Of a stretch of DNA of 42,964 nucleotides, positions 18,081-25,331 are shown in pieces. How positions within the stretch are numbered: position 1 is the first letter of the stretch; the number at the start of each line of letters is the position of its first letter. The translations under genes were made by a program, and so were the position numbers. The notes below the pieces were generated by a model that did no database searches, was not told the origin of the DNA, and was given only the letters and a program-made list of their open reading frames with translations. This DNA is from an uncultured Loktanella sp. (GTDB lineage Bacteria > Pseudomonadota > Alphaproteobacteria > Rhodobacterales > Rhodobacteraceae), in contig CAKZNT010000051.1 of assembly GCA_937132065.1 (NCBI GenBank), forward strand, positions 1 through 42,964. Reading direction: 5' to 3'.

Positions 18081-19115
18081 TTAGCCGCCGCGCACGGTGT
18101 CGATCATCAGTTGCACGTTATCGGGGTTCGCGTCTGGCGTGATCCCGTGCCCGAGGTTGAAGATATGCGGCCCGTTTGCGAAGGCTTTGCAGATGGCGCG
18201 TGTCTCGGCCACCAGATCGTCGCCGCCAGTGACCATGTGCCGCGAGGCGAGGTTGCCTTGCACGCAGCCACCAGTTTGCACGTTCGCGGCGGCCCATGTC
18301 GGATCGACGCCGTCATCCAGTGCGATGCAATCAGCGCCCGTTGCCGCGTGAAGCCCTGCGTTGCGCTCGCCTGCGCCGCGTGGAAATGCGATGATCGGCG
18401 TCTGCGGGAACTTTGCCTTGAGCGCGGCGATGATCCGTTGCTGCGGCTTGATCGAAAAGTCGATGAAGTCCGCGCCTTGCAGTGACCCGGCCCAGCTATC
18501 AAAGAGTTTTACGACCTCTGCGCCCGCTTCGATCTGGCTGGAGAGGTAGTCGATTGTGCCCTCGGTGATCTGGTCGATCAGCGCAGAAAAGACCTCGCGG
18601 TTCTCGTCCTTGAGTTTATGGGCTGGCCCTTGGTCTGGCGTGCCTTTGCCCGCGATCATGTAGGTTGCAACCGTCCACGGCGCGCCTGCAAATCCGATCA
18701 GGGTCGTTTCGCTGGGCAATGCCCCCTTGAGGATTTTGATGGTTTCGTAGATCGGGTTCAGCGTTTCGTGGATGTCGCCAAGCGGCTTGAGCGCCTTGAG
18801 TTCTGCGGCGGTCGTGATGGTCGAGAGCCGTGGCCCCTCACCTGTCACGAACCAGAGGTCAGCGCCCATCGCCTGTGGCAGCAGCAAGATATCCGCAAAC
18901 AGGATTGCCGCGTCAAAGCCATAGCGGCGGATCGGTTGCAGCGTTACCTCGGCGGCCAGTTCAGGATTGTAGCACAGCGACAAGAAGTCACCCGCCTGCG
19001 CGCGCGTTGCTTTATACTCGGGCAGATACCGCCCTGCTTGCCGCATCATCCAGATCGGAGGTGTGGGCAGGGTTTCGCCAGCGAGCGCGCGGAGGATCAG
19101 TTTTTCTTGGGCCAT
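18081..19115 (-). CDS. hemE: Uroporphyrinogen decarboxylase
   Basis: Decarboxylates the four acetate side chains of uroporphyrinogen III to coproporphyrinogen III. It is 344 aa, normal length. The N-terminal [20 protein letters not shown] signature carries the substrate-binding arginines. The second signature, [18 protein letters not shown], is present, as is [10 protein letters not shown]. It is divergent from hemC with only 82 bp between the start codons, so both promoters must share this short region. Confidence 0.97.
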   Translation of the reverse strand: MAQEKLILRALAGETLPTPPIWMMRQAGRYLPEYKATRAQAGDFLSLCYNPELAAEVTLQPIRRYGFDAAILFADILLLPQAMGADLWFVTGEGPRLSTITTAAELKALKPLGDIHETLNPIYETIKILKGALPSETTLIGFAGAPWTVATYMIAGKGTPDQGPAHKLKDENREVFSALIDQITEGTIDYLSSQIEAGAEVVKLFDSWAGSLQGADFIDFSIKPQQRIIAALKAKFPQTPIIAFPRGAGERNAGLHAATGADCIALDDGVDPTWAAANVQTGGCVQGNLASRHMVTGGDDLVAETRAICKAFANGPHIFNLGHGITPDANPDNVQLMIDTVRGG

Positions 19116-19197
19116 GGTTTGCTTCCTTTTGTCGCGTCACTCGTCCCAAGTGTCGCCAGCGTTGTCAATGCCGCGAGCCGCGTTTAGAAGTCGCAGT

Positions 19198-20139
19198 ATG
19201 ACAATGATTTTACCAACCCCCGCTCAACCACTCAAGATCGGCACTCGCGGATCGCCCCTTGCAATGGCGCAGGCCTTTGAAACCCGCGCCCGACTGGGAC
19301 AGGCGTTCGACCTGCCTCAAGAGGCGTTCGAGATCGTTGTGATCAAGGTCACGGGAGATATTATCCAGGATCGCGCCCTGAAAGACATCGGCGGCAAGGG
19401 GTTGTTCACCCGCGAGATCGAGGAGGCCTTGCTAGACGGGTCCATCGACATCGCGGTGCATTCGATGAAGGATATGCCCGTTGAGCAGCCGCAGGGGCTA
19501 TGCCTTGATACATATCTGCCCCGCGAGGACGTGCGCGATGCCTTTGTGTCGCTGACCCATAGTGCGATTGCCGACCTGCCCGAAGGGGCGACCGTGGGCA
19601 CGTCATCCTTGCGCCGCCGCGCGCAGCTATTGGCCCGCCGCCCTGACCTGAATGTCGTTGAATTTCGCGGTAACGTGCAGACCCGCTTGAAAAAGCTGGA
19701 AGATGGCGTTGCTGTCGCCACTTTCCTTGCGATGGCGGGGCTAAACCGACTGGGGCGCGATGACGTGAAGCGCACGCCGATCAGCCCCGAAGATATGCTG
19801 CCCGCAATTGCACAAGGCGCGATTGGCATCGAGCGGCGCGGCGACGATCAGCGCATCGCCGCAATGCTGGAGCCGATTCATGATGTGGTGACGGGCCAGC
19901 GCCTTGCCGCAGAGCGCGCCTTCCTTGCGGCGCTTGACGGGTCTTGCGAGACCCCGATTGGCGGCTTGGCCGATCTGGATGGCGGTGCGTTGCGCCTGCG
20001 CGGCGAGATTTTGCGTGTAGACGGTTCAGAGGTGATTGCCGACGATCAGACCGTTTCTATCGCAGACGGCGCAGCACTGGGTCGCGAAATGGCGGCGAAA
20101 ATGCTTGAGGCCGCTGGCCCCGGATTTTTGCACGCCTAA
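19198..20139 (+). CDS. hemC: Hydroxymethylbilane synthase (porphobilinogen deaminase)
   Basis: Polymerises four porphobilinogens to hydroxymethylbilane. It is 313 aa. The dipyrromethane cofactor cysteine is Cys250 in LDGSCETPIGG. GTRGSPLA near the start, IAVHSMKDMP (85-94), GTSSLRRRAQL (134-144) and VEFRGNVQTRL are family blocks. I take the ATG at 19198 (or 19204); the longer in-frame ORF from 19063 reaches back into the divergent hemE gene. It converges with the FAD-linked oxidase, stop codons overlapping by four bases. Confidence 0.97.
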   Translation: MTMILPTPAQPLKIGTRGSPLAMAQAFETRARLGQAFDLPQEAFEIVVIKVTGDIIQDRALKDIGGKGLFTREIEEALLDGSIDIAVHSMKDMPVEQPQGLCLDTYLPREDVRDAFVSLTHSAIADLPEGATVGTSSLRRRAQLLARRPDLNVVEFRGNVQTRLKKLEDGVAVATFLAMAGLNRLGRDDVKRTPISPEDMLPAIAQGAIGIERRGDDQRIAAMLEPIHDVVTGQRLAAERAFLAALDGSCETPIGGLADLDGGALRLRGEILRVDGSEVIADDQTVSIADGAALGREMAAKMLEAAGPGFLHA

Positions 20140-21548
20140 TCGGGATACATTTTACCAGGGTTCAAGATGCCCTTTGGATCGAGCGCCTTTTTGATCGCTT
20201 TCATGGTGGCCAAGGCAACAGGGTCTTTGCATCTGCGCATCGTCGCAAGCTTGGATAGGCCGACCCCGTGTTCGGCGCTAAACGAGCCGTTCAGCTTTTG
20301 CACCTCGTCTTCGACCGCCCGTTTGATCGCGTCTCTGATCGCGGGCGCATCAGTCGATGGATAAGCCGTGTAGTGGATGTTGCCGTCCCCAAGGTGTGCA
20401 ACGGCCAGATCGCTGGCTTGCGGGTCAATCGCGGCCAAGCGGCGGGTCATTGCATCAAGGAATGTGGCAACCTTTGGCAGGGGCACGGCGACATCGGTGT
20501 CGATAAAAGGTTTGCGCGCAAAGGCGATTTCCGCAGCAGATTCGCGGCGTGCCCACATCTCGGCCCGCTGGGCGTCATTTTGTGCCACGACAGCATCAAG
20601 GACCGCGCCCGTCTCGAACATGCCTGCAAGTGTTTCCTCCAAGAGCAAGCTGATCGGGATTTCGCCGTTGTCGGTTGGGGTGGTGTCGCGCGGGGCTGTC
20701 GCGCCCAGCTCAATCAGGATATTTACATCGTAGGGCGCGTCAAACGGTTCGCGCGCGGTCGGGTGCAAGGCAAGGTGACCCGCGACGAAATTGCGCGGCA
20801 TATATTCGAAGGCTTCGACCGCGCCGCCCGTGGTCTCTTGCACGCGATTGAGCAGGGTGAGCGCCCCGTCAAGGCTGGGGCAGGCAACCATCGCGGTGGC
20901 ATAGGCGCGCGGCTTGGGGGATAGCTTCACGACTGCCTTTGTGATGATGCCGAGGGTTCCTTCGGCGCCGATCATCAGGTGCTTGAGGTTCAGGCCGGAG
21001 TTGTCTTTGTGCAACGCACCGAGCAGGTTCATGATTTGCCCGTCCGCCATGACGACCTCGATCCCCATCACCAGATCGCGGGTATTGCCATAGCGGACCA
21101 CGTTGGAGCCACCCGCATTTGTGGACAAAACCCCGCCGATCATAGCAGAGCCGCGCGCCCCGAAGGTGAGCGGAAAGATCAGGTCGTGTTCTGCTACCGC
21201 GTCATGCACAGCGGCGAGGATGACGCCTGCGCCAACGGTGGCTGTGCGCCCTTGCACGTCGATCTCGTTGATCTGGTTGAGACGGTCGAGCGAGAGCAGC
21301 AGTGCCCCGTCTGCCGCCGCGCCGCCGTTCAGGCCAGTGTTGCCCGAAACAGGCACAACTGCGGTTGAGCTGGCATGTGCGATTTGCATGATTGCCGAGA
21401 CTTCGGATGTATCCGCAGGGCGTAAAACAGCGAGCGGCTTGGAGCGGTATTGCCCTGTCCAATCGTTTGCCCATTTCGCTGTGTCGGCGGCTTGGGTCAG
21501 CACATATGTCTCCCCGATCGCCGCGCGCAATTCGTCTAGCAATGACAT
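20136..21548 (-). CDS. FAD-binding oxidoreductase (GlcD / D-2-hydroxyacid dehydrogenase family)
   Basis: A 470-aa flavoprotein of the VAO/PCMH family. The FAD-binding region contains PVSGNTGLNGGAA and GGVLSTNAGGSNVVRYGNTRDLVMG. The C-terminal oxidase domain has VAHLGDGNIHYTAYPS, SAEHGVGLSKL and the ending DPKGILNPGKMYPD, which bind metal and substrate carboxylate in D-lactate and D-2-hydroxyglutarate dehydrogenases. The exact 2-hydroxyacid is not decidable here. It has no signal peptide, so it is cytoplasmic or peripheral. Confidence 0.87.
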   Translation of the reverse strand: MSLLDELRAAIGETYVLTQAADTAKWANDWTGQYRSKPLAVLRPADTSEVSAIMQIAHASSTAVVPVSGNTGLNGGAAADGALLLSLDRLNQINEIDVQGRTATVGAGVILAAVHDAVAEHDLIFPLTFGARGSAMIGGVLSTNAGGSNVVRYGNTRDLVMGIEVVMADGQIMNLLGALHKDNSGLNLKHLMIGAEGTLGIITKAVVKLSPKPRAYATAMVACPSLDGALTLLNRVQETTGGAVEAFEYMPRNFVAGHLALHPTAREPFDAPYDVNILIELGATAPRDTTPTDNGEIPISLLLEETLAGMFETGAVLDAVVAQNDAQRAEMWARRESAAEIAFARKPFIDTDVAVPLPKVATFLDAMTRRLAAIDPQASDLAVAHLGDGNIHYTAYPSTDAPAIRDAIKRAVEDEVQKLNGSFSAEHGVGLSKLATMRRCKDPVALATMKAIKKALDPKGILNPGKMYPD

Positions 21549-21614
21549 GATATTTCCTCGCGATTTTTACGAGATGCTAGCGTCCTTCATAGAGCGTTGC
21601 AATTGTAATGAAGT

Positions 21615-21649
21615 GGGTGTTGGTGGCGTGGGGGAGACTTGAACTCCCG
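21615..21649 (-). repeat. Duplicate of the tRNA-Met 3' half (possible attachment-site scar)
   Basis: This 35-bp stretch is identical to 21726-21760, which is the T arm, acceptor 3' strand, CCA and six downstream bases of the neighbouring tRNA-Met gene. It is in the same orientation, 111 bp away, on the 3' side of the tRNA. No D arm or anticodon arm precedes it, so it is not a functional tRNA. The geometry matches the displaced 3' end left by integrases that use tRNA 3' ends. Confidence 0.75.
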
Positions 21650-21731
21650 CACTCAGGGTGGCTTGCGCAGCAAACGCACGTCAGTCGGGCTTGCTATATG
21701 GTGACCGTGTTGGTTTGGCGAAAGGGGGTGT

Positions 21732-21808
21732 TGGTGGCGTGGGGGAGACTTGAACTCCCGACCTATCGATTATGAGTCGATCGCTCTAACCAACTGAGCT
21801 ACCGCGCC
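21732..21808 (-). tRNA. tRNA-Met (anticodon CAT), elongator-like
   Basis: The minus strand folds as a cloverleaf: acceptor GGCGCGG / CCACGCC, T8-A9, D stem GCTC/GAGC with loop containing GG, anticodon stem ATCGA/TCGAT with loop CTCATAA (anticodon CAT), T arm GGGAG-TTCAAGT-CTCCC, A73 and encoded CCA. The non-initiator D and anticodon stems (no GGG/CCC run) point to elongator Met; an Ile2 (lysidine) identity is less likely. The acceptor has one C5-A68 mismatch, and the same A occurs in the duplicated 3' half downstream. Confidence 0.9.
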
Positions 21809-22187
21809 AACGTGGCCCCGATTACGCAAACCCAGCAGGGGTGTCAAACCGTTTCTTGGTTTCAACTTCGCTTTTGCGGCCTTAGACATAAACTTAACCG
21901 AAAAAGGGCGGTGAAACGGGCGATAAAGTGTGGGAATTCTGGATTGATCGCGAGGGGTAGGTTGAGAGATGTTGTCGGTTGGCGCCCTTAGGGGCAGATT
22001 CTGACCCATAAATGGCTGTCGCAAAACCGGAACGCTACCCTGATGTTATGGTGCAGGGAATCAGAGGCCTGATGGGCGCGACCTTGGCGAACACGCGTTG
22101 GCGGTTGGGGGACGATGGGTTAAAACCCATCCTACGCAGTCGCGTCAAACCGCATGCGACAAGCAATGATTGAGAGGACAAAAAGCG
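21809..22187. repeat. Intergenic stretch with a palindromic Rhodobacterales-type repeat
   Basis: About 380 bp between the tRNA and uraH hold no convincing gene. The clear element is GATGGGTT (22114-22121) and AACCCATC (22124-22131), perfect 8-bp arms around AA, followed by CTACG. I recall GGTGGGTTTTAACCCACC-like repeats as common between genes in this order. The rest shows no recognisable structure beyond a GAGAGGA ribosome binding site near 22170-22180 for uraH. Confidence 0.45.
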
Positions 22188-22547
22188 ATGCCGACAGGTT
22201 ACTTAACGACACATGTGCTTGATACGGCTATTGGCCGCCCCGCGATGGGAATGAAAGTGGACCTGTTCCGCATTGATCGCGGCCAGTGGCAGCATATCGT
22301 CACGGCGACGACCAACGCGGACGGGCGCACCGATGGCCCGATCCTGCCCGCCGAAGCGTTTCTGGTCGGGCAATACGAGCTATTGTTTTATGCAGGCGAC
22401 TACCTGAGCAAATTTCGCCCGCCCTCGGACGGCCCGCGCTTCCTTGATCAGATCCCGATCAGGTTTGGCGTGTCGGACCGCAACCAGCACTACCATGTGC
22501 CGTTGCTTTTGACGCCATTCAGCTATTCGACCTATCGCGGCAGCTAG
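22188..22547 (+). CDS. uraH: 5-hydroxyisourate hydrolase (transthyretin-like)
   Basis: Hydrolyses 5-hydroxyisourate to OHCU in urate catabolism. It is 119 aa. Diagnostic elements are the N-terminal LTTHVLDTAIGRPA with the catalytic His, a central DGR (NADGRTDGP), and the C-terminal signature YSTYRGS. HYHVPLLLTPFSYSTYRGS holds the second histidine. The start at 22188 has GAGAGGA nine bases upstream. No other urate genes (uraD, puuE, urate oxidase) are in the window. It converges with the epimerase gene, stop codons overlapping. Confidence 0.95.
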   Translation: MPTGYLTTHVLDTAIGRPAMGMKVDLFRIDRGQWQHIVTATTNADGRTDGPILPAEAFLVGQYELLFYAGDYLSKFRPPSDGPRFLDQIPIRFGVSDRNQHYHVPLLLTPFSYSTYRGS

Positions 22548-23476
22548 GCCGTAAAAGACCACGTTGTCGTTTGCGTATAGGGCGCGCCCGCGCGGTATTT
22601 GATCGCGGGGAACCCGCGGTGGTTGGGGGCGTCAGGCCAGCTTTGCGCCTCAAGGGCGATCGCCCCAAAATCGGTGGGCGCGGACCGTCCGTCAAATATC
22701 TGCAACCCGGTTTCGGTTGTCGCCATCACCATTTCGACCCCCGATGTGCCCGTGAGCCAAGCGACATCGCGCAACGGCTGGCGGATATCGGACAGGCAGA
22801 GATTGTGATCAAGGGCATGGGTGCTACGAGACAGCGTGACAGCCTGCTGAAAATCAAATGGCGTGCCCGAAACGGGGGCAATTTCGCCAGTGGGGCAGGC
22901 ATCGGTATCGGTTGGCAAATACCGGTCAGCCGCGACGCGCAAAACATGCCCCGCCCAAGTGTCAGATCCGTCCATGTTCCAATAGCCGTGCTGGGCAAAG
23001 TTCATCATGGTGTCGGCGTCGCTCAGCGCGGTGATCGTCAACGACAGGGTCGCGGGCGCCGTGATCGCATATGTCGCCGAGATCTCGCGTGCGCCAGGAA
23101 GGCCGCAAGCACCGTCTGCCAAGGCGAGCACAAGGGTCACGCTGCTGTCAGATTGCGCCGCCACACGCCAATCCTGAAACTGGGCCGCCCCCTTGCCCGA
23201 ATGCAAGTGGATGCGCCCGTCTTGGTTGCGCTCAAGTTCGTGCATCATACCGTCAATCTTGACGCGGGCATTGCTGATGCGGTTCACAATGGGCCCGATA
23301 ATCGGCCCGTGATACCGCCAGTCACCATTATAGGCGGCAAGGTCGTCAGTGCCCCGCGTCAGGTTGTAGGCAACGCCTTCAAGATGCACAGCCCGCAAAA
23401 TCGCGCCACGCGTCCAGACCTCGGCCGTTAGCTGCCCCGCGCTCAGGTGGATTGTCTCGGGCGTGGTCTGGTTCAT
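22544..23476 (-). CDS. Aldose 1-epimerase family protein (galactose mutarotase-like)
   Basis: Interconverts alpha and beta anomers of hexoses, inferred from family. It is 310 aa. Mutarotase features are present: GPIVNRISNARVKIDG (the NR substrate site), IHLHSGKG with the first histidine, MNFAQHGYWNMDG with the catalytic-type histidine, and ALEAQSWPDAPNH with the catalytic glutamate. Its stop overlaps that of uraH. It lies 57 bp downstream of soeC on the same strand, so read-through from the taurine/sulfite operon is possible, although the function does not fit that pathway. Confidence 0.85.
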   Translation of the reverse strand: MNQTTPETIHLSAGQLTAEVWTRGAILRAVHLEGVAYNLTRGTDDLAAYNGDWRYHGPIIGPIVNRISNARVKIDGMMHELERNQDGRIHLHSGKGAAQFQDWRVAAQSDSSVTLVLALADGACGLPGAREISATYAITAPATLSLTITALSDADTMMNFAQHGYWNMDGSDTWAGHVLRVAADRYLPTDTDACPTGEIAPVSGTPFDFQQAVTLSRSTHALDHNLCLSDIRQPLRDVAWLTGTSGVEMVMATTETGLQIFDGRSAPTDFGAIALEAQSWPDAPNHRGFPAIKYRAGAPYTQTTTWSFTA

Positions 23477-23533
23477 GGCGATCCCAATGCTGGCAAAGTT
23501 CTCTTGCGCAATAGCGGCCAGATCACCAGAAGG

Positions 23534-24409
23534 CTACCGCTTGCCGTAATACAACCCGACAACATGCTCGGCCTGCGCAAAGAACAACCAGCGCAACGTC
23601 AAGACACCAGCCACGTGACTAAGCACGGCAATCACTGCCACCACGAGATTGAAAGTTAGCAACAACAGCACCAGCACAGGCAGCACAAACCCGAGGCCAA
23701 GAGCAATGATCCGCAGTTGCAGCGCGTGTTTGCGCCCGACCTCGTGGATAAACTCGCGCATCAGGTAGTTCGTGCCCGTGTGGGGCGGCTCGAATGCGCG
23801 CACTTCGCCGATGTCACCCAGCCCAGTGGCGGATTTCATCGTTGTGCCCGAGGCGAGGAACCGACCGTCACCATGGACCCACGCCACGGCCTGAAGCGCC
23901 CCCGCGAGCACAAGCAATGGCAGTGCGATCCCGACGTTTCCAGACAACAATGCCCCCCCTGCGAGCGACAGGAGCAAGAATAACGCAGGCGTTGTCCAAT
24001 GCTTCCACCGCGGCACGGTTTTAAGCTGCGCATAAATCATCGAGGTGGTGAAAACGGTAAGCAGCGCGCCAATTGCACCCAGCCAGCCAAGCGGTTTGAT
24101 CGCTGTGCCAAAGAACACAAGCCCCGCCCCGTAAAGCGCCATGATCAATAGGGTGGCAACGGCGCAAATCCCTTCGCGCGACAGCCAGCTGGTTTTCCAT
24201 TGGCTAAACGCCTTGAGCGCTCGTTCAGGGTGGCCAAGGTGGAACGTCGAGGCAAGCAAGCCGCCAACCGCGCCAAGGTATGCAAGAACGAAGTACACAA
24301 ACGCGAGCCAACCCGTAGGGGCGGGCATCCCGATACCCAGCCAGAACAGCAGGCCAAAGCCCAAGCCGGAGAAGGTCGTGAAAATGATAACCGAGGGTGC
24401 TGGGTGCAT
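23534..24409 (-). CDS. soeC: Sulfite dehydrogenase membrane anchor subunit (DmsC/NrfD-like)
   Basis: Eight-helix integral membrane protein of the DmsC class, 291 aa, expected to pass electrons from SoeB into the quinone pool. Hydrophobic segments lie at about 7-27, 35-53, 80-100, 110-126, 140-157, 160-176, 232-250 and 254-275. STFHLGHPERALKAFSQWKTSWLSRE is the characteristic loop of this family. Its start codon shares one base with the soeB stop (TAATG), implying coupling. The assignment to Soe rather than DMSO reductase rests on the taurine/xsc context and a SoeA without Tat signal. Confidence 0.85.
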   Translation of the reverse strand: MHPAPSVIIFTTFSGLGFGLLFWLGIGMPAPTGWLAFVYFVLAYLGAVGGLLASTFHLGHPERALKAFSQWKTSWLSREGICAVATLLIMALYGAGLVFFGTAIKPLGWLGAIGALLTVFTTSMIYAQLKTVPRWKHWTTPALFLLLSLAGGALLSGNVGIALPLLVLAGALQAVAWVHGDGRFLASGTTMKSATGLGDIGEVRAFEPPHTGTNYLMREFIHEVGRKHALQLRIIALGLGFVLPVLVLLLLTFNLVVAVIAVLSHVAGVLTLRWLFFAQAEHVVGLYYGKR

Positions 24410-25188
24410 TATTTGGCTCCTCCAGGTAGGGCAGACAAGGCCTTGTCGAGCCAGTTCACAAACCCTTTGCCTTCGCTGGCGACTGGCGCAAGATAGGGGG
24501 CGAGAATGTCGTATTCCGGCTCTACATCTTTAGGGCGGGGCGGCAGGTATTTGTTGGTCGGCTTCGTGCCCTGCTCTGGCATCAGGTCAAAACCGCCGCG
24601 TTCGGCCACAAGGATCGATACGTCACTTTCGGGGTCGGCCAAATCACCAAAGTGGCGGGCATTGGACGGACAGGTCCGCACACATGCAGGCTGGCGGTCC
24701 TCTTCGGGCAGGTTCTCGTTGTAGATGCGGTCAACGCAGAGGGTGCATTTCTTCATGACCCCTTCTTTGGCGTCCAGTTCGCGCGCACCATACGGGCAGG
24801 CCCAAGCGCACAACCCGCAGCCGATGCAGTCTTGCTCGTTCACCAGCACGATGCCGTCTTCGCTGCGCTTGTAGCTGGCGCCAGTCGGGCAGACCGTCAC
24901 GCATGGCGCGTCATCACAGTGGAGACAGGATTTCGGAAAGTGGATGAGCTGCGCGGCAGGTGCGGGTTCGTCCTTGAGGATCGGCGGTTGCACCTCATAA
25001 GAGTGGACACGGTTCAAAAACGTGCCTGACGCAGCGCCCGAATAGGCGTTCTGATCCGACAAGGGCGCGCCATAATTCTCGGTGTTCCAGCCCTTACAGG
25101 ACACGACGCAAGCATGGCAGCCGACGCAGGTATCAAGGTCGATAACCAGCCCGAGTTTCTTGGCGGTTGATGCGGGTAGTTCGGTCAT
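24409..25188 (-). CDS. soeB: Sulfite dehydrogenase iron-sulfur subunit
   Basis: Electron-transfer subunit with four [4Fe-4S] clusters, 259 aa. Cysteine groups are visible: CVGCHACVVSC near 21-31, CLHCDDAPCVTVC near 88-100, CIGCGLCAWAC near 121-131, and CTLC...CVRTC near 143-170. The start at 25188 has GGAGGTCTTCGT just upstream and overlaps the stop of the preceding 48-aa gene (ATGA); longer in-frame starts run into soeA. It links the molybdenum subunit SoeA to the anchor SoeC on the cytoplasmic face. Confidence 0.9.
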   Translation of the reverse strand: MTELPASTAKKLGLVIDLDTCVGCHACVVSCKGWNTENYGAPLSDQNAYSGAASGTFLNRVHSYEVQPPILKDEPAPAAQLIHFPKSCLHCDDAPCVTVCPTGASYKRSEDGIVLVNEQDCIGCGLCAWACPYGARELDAKEGVMKKCTLCVDRIYNENLPEEDRQPACVRTCPSNARHFGDLADPESDVSILVAERGGFDLMPEQGTKPTNKYLPPRPKDVEPEYDILAPYLAPVASEGKGFVNWLDKALSALPGGAK

Positions 25189-25331
25189 ACGAAGACCTCC
25201 TGCACAAAGGGTGAAAGCAGTGAAAGTTGTGGCTCTGCGTCCGCGTTCCATGTGGCGATGAACCAGATGAACGACCCGAAGGTCAGCGTCACGAACGCGA
25301 GGATCAAGAGAAGGACTTGCCGATTGGTCAT
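25185..25331 (-). CDS. 48-aa single-helix membrane protein between soeA and soeB
   Basis: A short frame from the ATG at 25331 to the TGA at 25185. It starts MTNRQVLLLILAFVTL, has one membrane helix (about residues 4-26, ending FIWFIATW) and a short tail ADAEPQLSLLSPFVQEVFV. Its ATG overlaps the soeA stop and its stop overlaps the soeB start, each as ATGA, so it is embedded by double coupling. GGTGGGC in the end of soeA is the only nearby purine stretch. The last codons double as the soeB ribosome binding site. It may be an accessory subunit or assembly aid for SoeABC. I know of no named family. Confidence 0.75.
   Translation of the reverse strand: MTNRQVLLLILAFVTLTFGSFIWFIATWNADAEPQLSLLSPFVQEVFV

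Noticed and set aside
21615..21690. Second tRNA gene beside tRNA-Met
   Set aside because: Only the T arm and acceptor 3' strand are present; no D or anticodon arm and no 5' acceptor strand can be built.
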